Source: Actinosynnema sp. ALI-1.44 (lineage in GTDB: Bacteria; Actinomycetota; Actinomycetes; Mycobacteriales; Pseudonocardiaceae). Taken from it: a stretch of DNA of 64,000 nt. Of the stretch, positions 62,775-64,000 are shown one piece after another. Each line of letters begins with the position of its first letter. Within the stretch, counting starts at the first letter, position 1. A model generated the notes under the pieces. That model made no database searches. It was not told the origin of the DNA and was given only the letters and a program-made list of their open reading frames with translations. A program made the translations under genes and the position numbers. The stretch covers positions 372,001-436,000 of the forward strand of contig NZ_MTQO01000045.1 in assembly GCF_001984155.1 (NCBI RefSeq). Reading direction: 5' to 3'.

Positions 62775-63908
62775 ATGTTCCGTCGCAAGCCGGTAGTGCA
62801 GAATGAGATCGTCGCACGCCACATGCAAAAGTTCATACGAGATCTTCGTAGGGTGCAGCGGCCAGATCCACAGAGGGTGGCGAGAAGCTACGGAGAATTC
62901 CTGTGGGACTATCGCGGTAATACTCTCGCTGAGGATAAGATACAATCAAGGTCGCGTTTTTATATTGGTTTGTCGATCGACGGCAACAATGGGTCCCTGA
63001 GTGATATCACCAAGCGCGCGACCCTCGTATCGGACACCCTCATGCTCACACATAATTGGACTGGAGATTATGACAGCCTCAACCGAACGATAAAATCACC
63101 CCCGGCTCCGGTGGTCCTATCGGCGATCGCCGGGAGAGATGCTGTCCGCGCTGCAGGTCACCGAGTGTCCGAGTGGGATCGGGAACACCTGGAAGAGAAT
63201 TACGGGATGTACTGTCCAAGCCTTGACGAGCTCGGGCGATGGATCCTCGACGCCGAACCACTGCTTGAGGCGGGACTGGTCTGGTACCTGCCCAGCTATG
63301 CGATCGCCAAGCATCGGGTAACAAACCGAGTCACAAGCTCAATCGAAAAATTGACGCGCGTGTGGGCGGTCGACTACTTGATCCGAGACGGTCGGGCGGT
63401 CGACGCTTCCGGCGCGGATCCCGTGAAAAGTCAGCTTGTCCGTCCCATAATCCGTATGGATCTGCCGTTCATCGAAGGGGTCTCTCTCCGAGAATTCAGT
63501 AAGATAACGACCGAGCAGTTCGCCGGCTACTCCGCGTTCCGCGACTTTCTTCGGCAGATTTTCCTGAACATGGACACGGCAGTGAACGACGTCCAGTCGG
63601 ACCGGGAGCTCCTCAAACTGGGTTTGCAGATCAACGACCAGGTCCGGTCGGTACGCGACCAGATGGAGACGGCGCGTAAGAGGACGGCGGTAGGTGCCAC
63701 AGGGGCCGTGCTCGGATCCGTGAGTGCGGTACTTGTGGCCGTGTACGGGCCTGCATTGGCAGGAGCTGTGGCAGCAGCCATCGGTGCGACCGGCGGTCTA
63801 TGGGGCATAGTGCATGCTGCGGCAGAGAACAGCAGAAAGGATCTCCGCGAAGACAAGTGGAACTACGTCTGGGTGTTGGCGAAAGAAGCCAATATTCCTG
63901 GCCGCTGA
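62775..63908 (+). CDS. unknown protein with C-terminal membrane helices, lower-GC gene
   Basis: 377 aa starting MFRRKPVVQNEIVARHMQKF. The first ~300 residues are soluble and mixed alpha/beta (YGEFLWDYRGNTLAEDKIQS, EENYGMYCPSLDELGRWILD), with a heptad-like coiled segment at ~285-312. Two hydrophobic helices follow at about 315-335 and 338-358, then a charged tail. Codon use is less GC-biased (many ATA, AGA, AAA codons) than in flanking genes, suggesting horizontal acquisition. I recognise no family. A membrane-tethered effector or defence protein is possible, but nothing proves it. Confidence 0.7.
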   Translation: MFRRKPVVQNEIVARHMQKFIRDLRRVQRPDPQRVARSYGEFLWDYRGNTLAEDKIQSRSRFYIGLSIDGNNGSLSDITKRATLVSDTLMLTHNWTGDYDSLNRTIKSPPAPVVLSAIAGRDAVRAAGHRVSEWDREHLEENYGMYCPSLDELGRWILDAEPLLEAGLVWYLPSYAIAKHRVTNRVTSSIEKLTRVWAVDYLIRDGRAVDASGADPVKSQLVRPIIRMDLPFIEGVSLREFSKITTEQFAGYSAFRDFLRQIFLNMDTAVNDVQSDRELLKLGLQINDQVRSVRDQMETARKRTAVGATGAVLGSVSAVLVAVYGPALAGAVAAAIGATGGLWGIVHAAAENSRKDLREDKWNYVWVLAKEANIPGR

Positions 63909-64000
63909 GCTTGTCTTTCGTCGCGGTTCTGGACAAAGGCCCGTACCGAAACGAGGACGAGCCGGAGCCCTCGTCGAACGGCGCGCACAGCCGAGCCTGC

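Overview
The window is high-GC DNA with long GC-rich ORFs and many GTG starts. Its gene content (EspC/YbaB-type secretion genes, a PknB-like kinase with DUF3558-like ectodomains, SigJ-type ECF sigma, Tat-exported hydrolases) points to an actinomycete, most likely of the Pseudonocardiaceae. That placement is inferred from family content, not from a marker gene.

Layout. 1-5.4 kb: a 5'-truncated CoA racemase, then a tightly overlapping acyl-CoA operon on the minus strand (MaoC hydratase, SCP2-type thiolase, SRPBCC protein, SDR) followed by an AraC regulator. 5.5-8.8 kb: a small type VII secretion-type operon (YbaB/EspL-like, EspC-like, large hydrophobic substrate-like protein, membrane protein). 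8.8-14.5 kb: amine/amino-acid metabolism (aromatic decarboxylase, FAD oxidase, LacI, divergent Lrp, MFS pump) with palindromic operators. 14.5-22.2 kb: isochorismatase-like hydrolase, UvrA-like ABC protein, VOC protein, MFS pump, exported metallo-beta-lactamase-fold enzyme, exported M28 aminopeptidase. 22.9-29.6 kb: TetX-like flavoenzyme, questin-oxidase-like protein with divergent ArsR regulator, aromatic amino acid hydroxylase, receptor kinase. 29.8-35.8 kb: three secreted discoidin-domain proteins (PL7-PL6 lyase fusion, GH16-like enzyme, beta-helix protein) around a solitary ABC ATPase, apparently a polysaccharide-utilisation patch.

36.2-47.0 kb holds the most interesting part: ten overlapping or nearly abutting minus-strand genes encoding two different radical SAM proteins, three small proteins, a SUMF1-fold protein, a TPR/gluzincin metallopeptidase-like protein, an MFS exporter, an S9 peptidase whose predicted nucleophile is Cys instead of Ser, and a secreted-type domain protein. 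A 30-residue module (consensus DG-P-V-v-SFrL) occurs three times: in two of the small proteins and at the N terminus of one radical SAM protein. I read this as an undescribed peptide- or protein-modifying system with its own processing and export genes. A 14-bp palindrome sits in the probable promoter.

47.1-58.5 kb mixes intact modules (LLM monooxygenase plus flavin reductase with a TetR regulator; SigJ; two epimerases flanking a cupredoxin-like lipoprotein) with decayed genes (ABC permease, PfpI domain, sigma factor, VOC). 58.5-64 kb is mobile-element territory: IS1380 and Mu-type transposase remnants, a tRNA/tmRNA 3'-end fragment followed by a terminator that looks like a genomic-island junction, a complete IS5-family element with a frameshifted transposase and TTA target duplication, and an unknown gene of lower GC.
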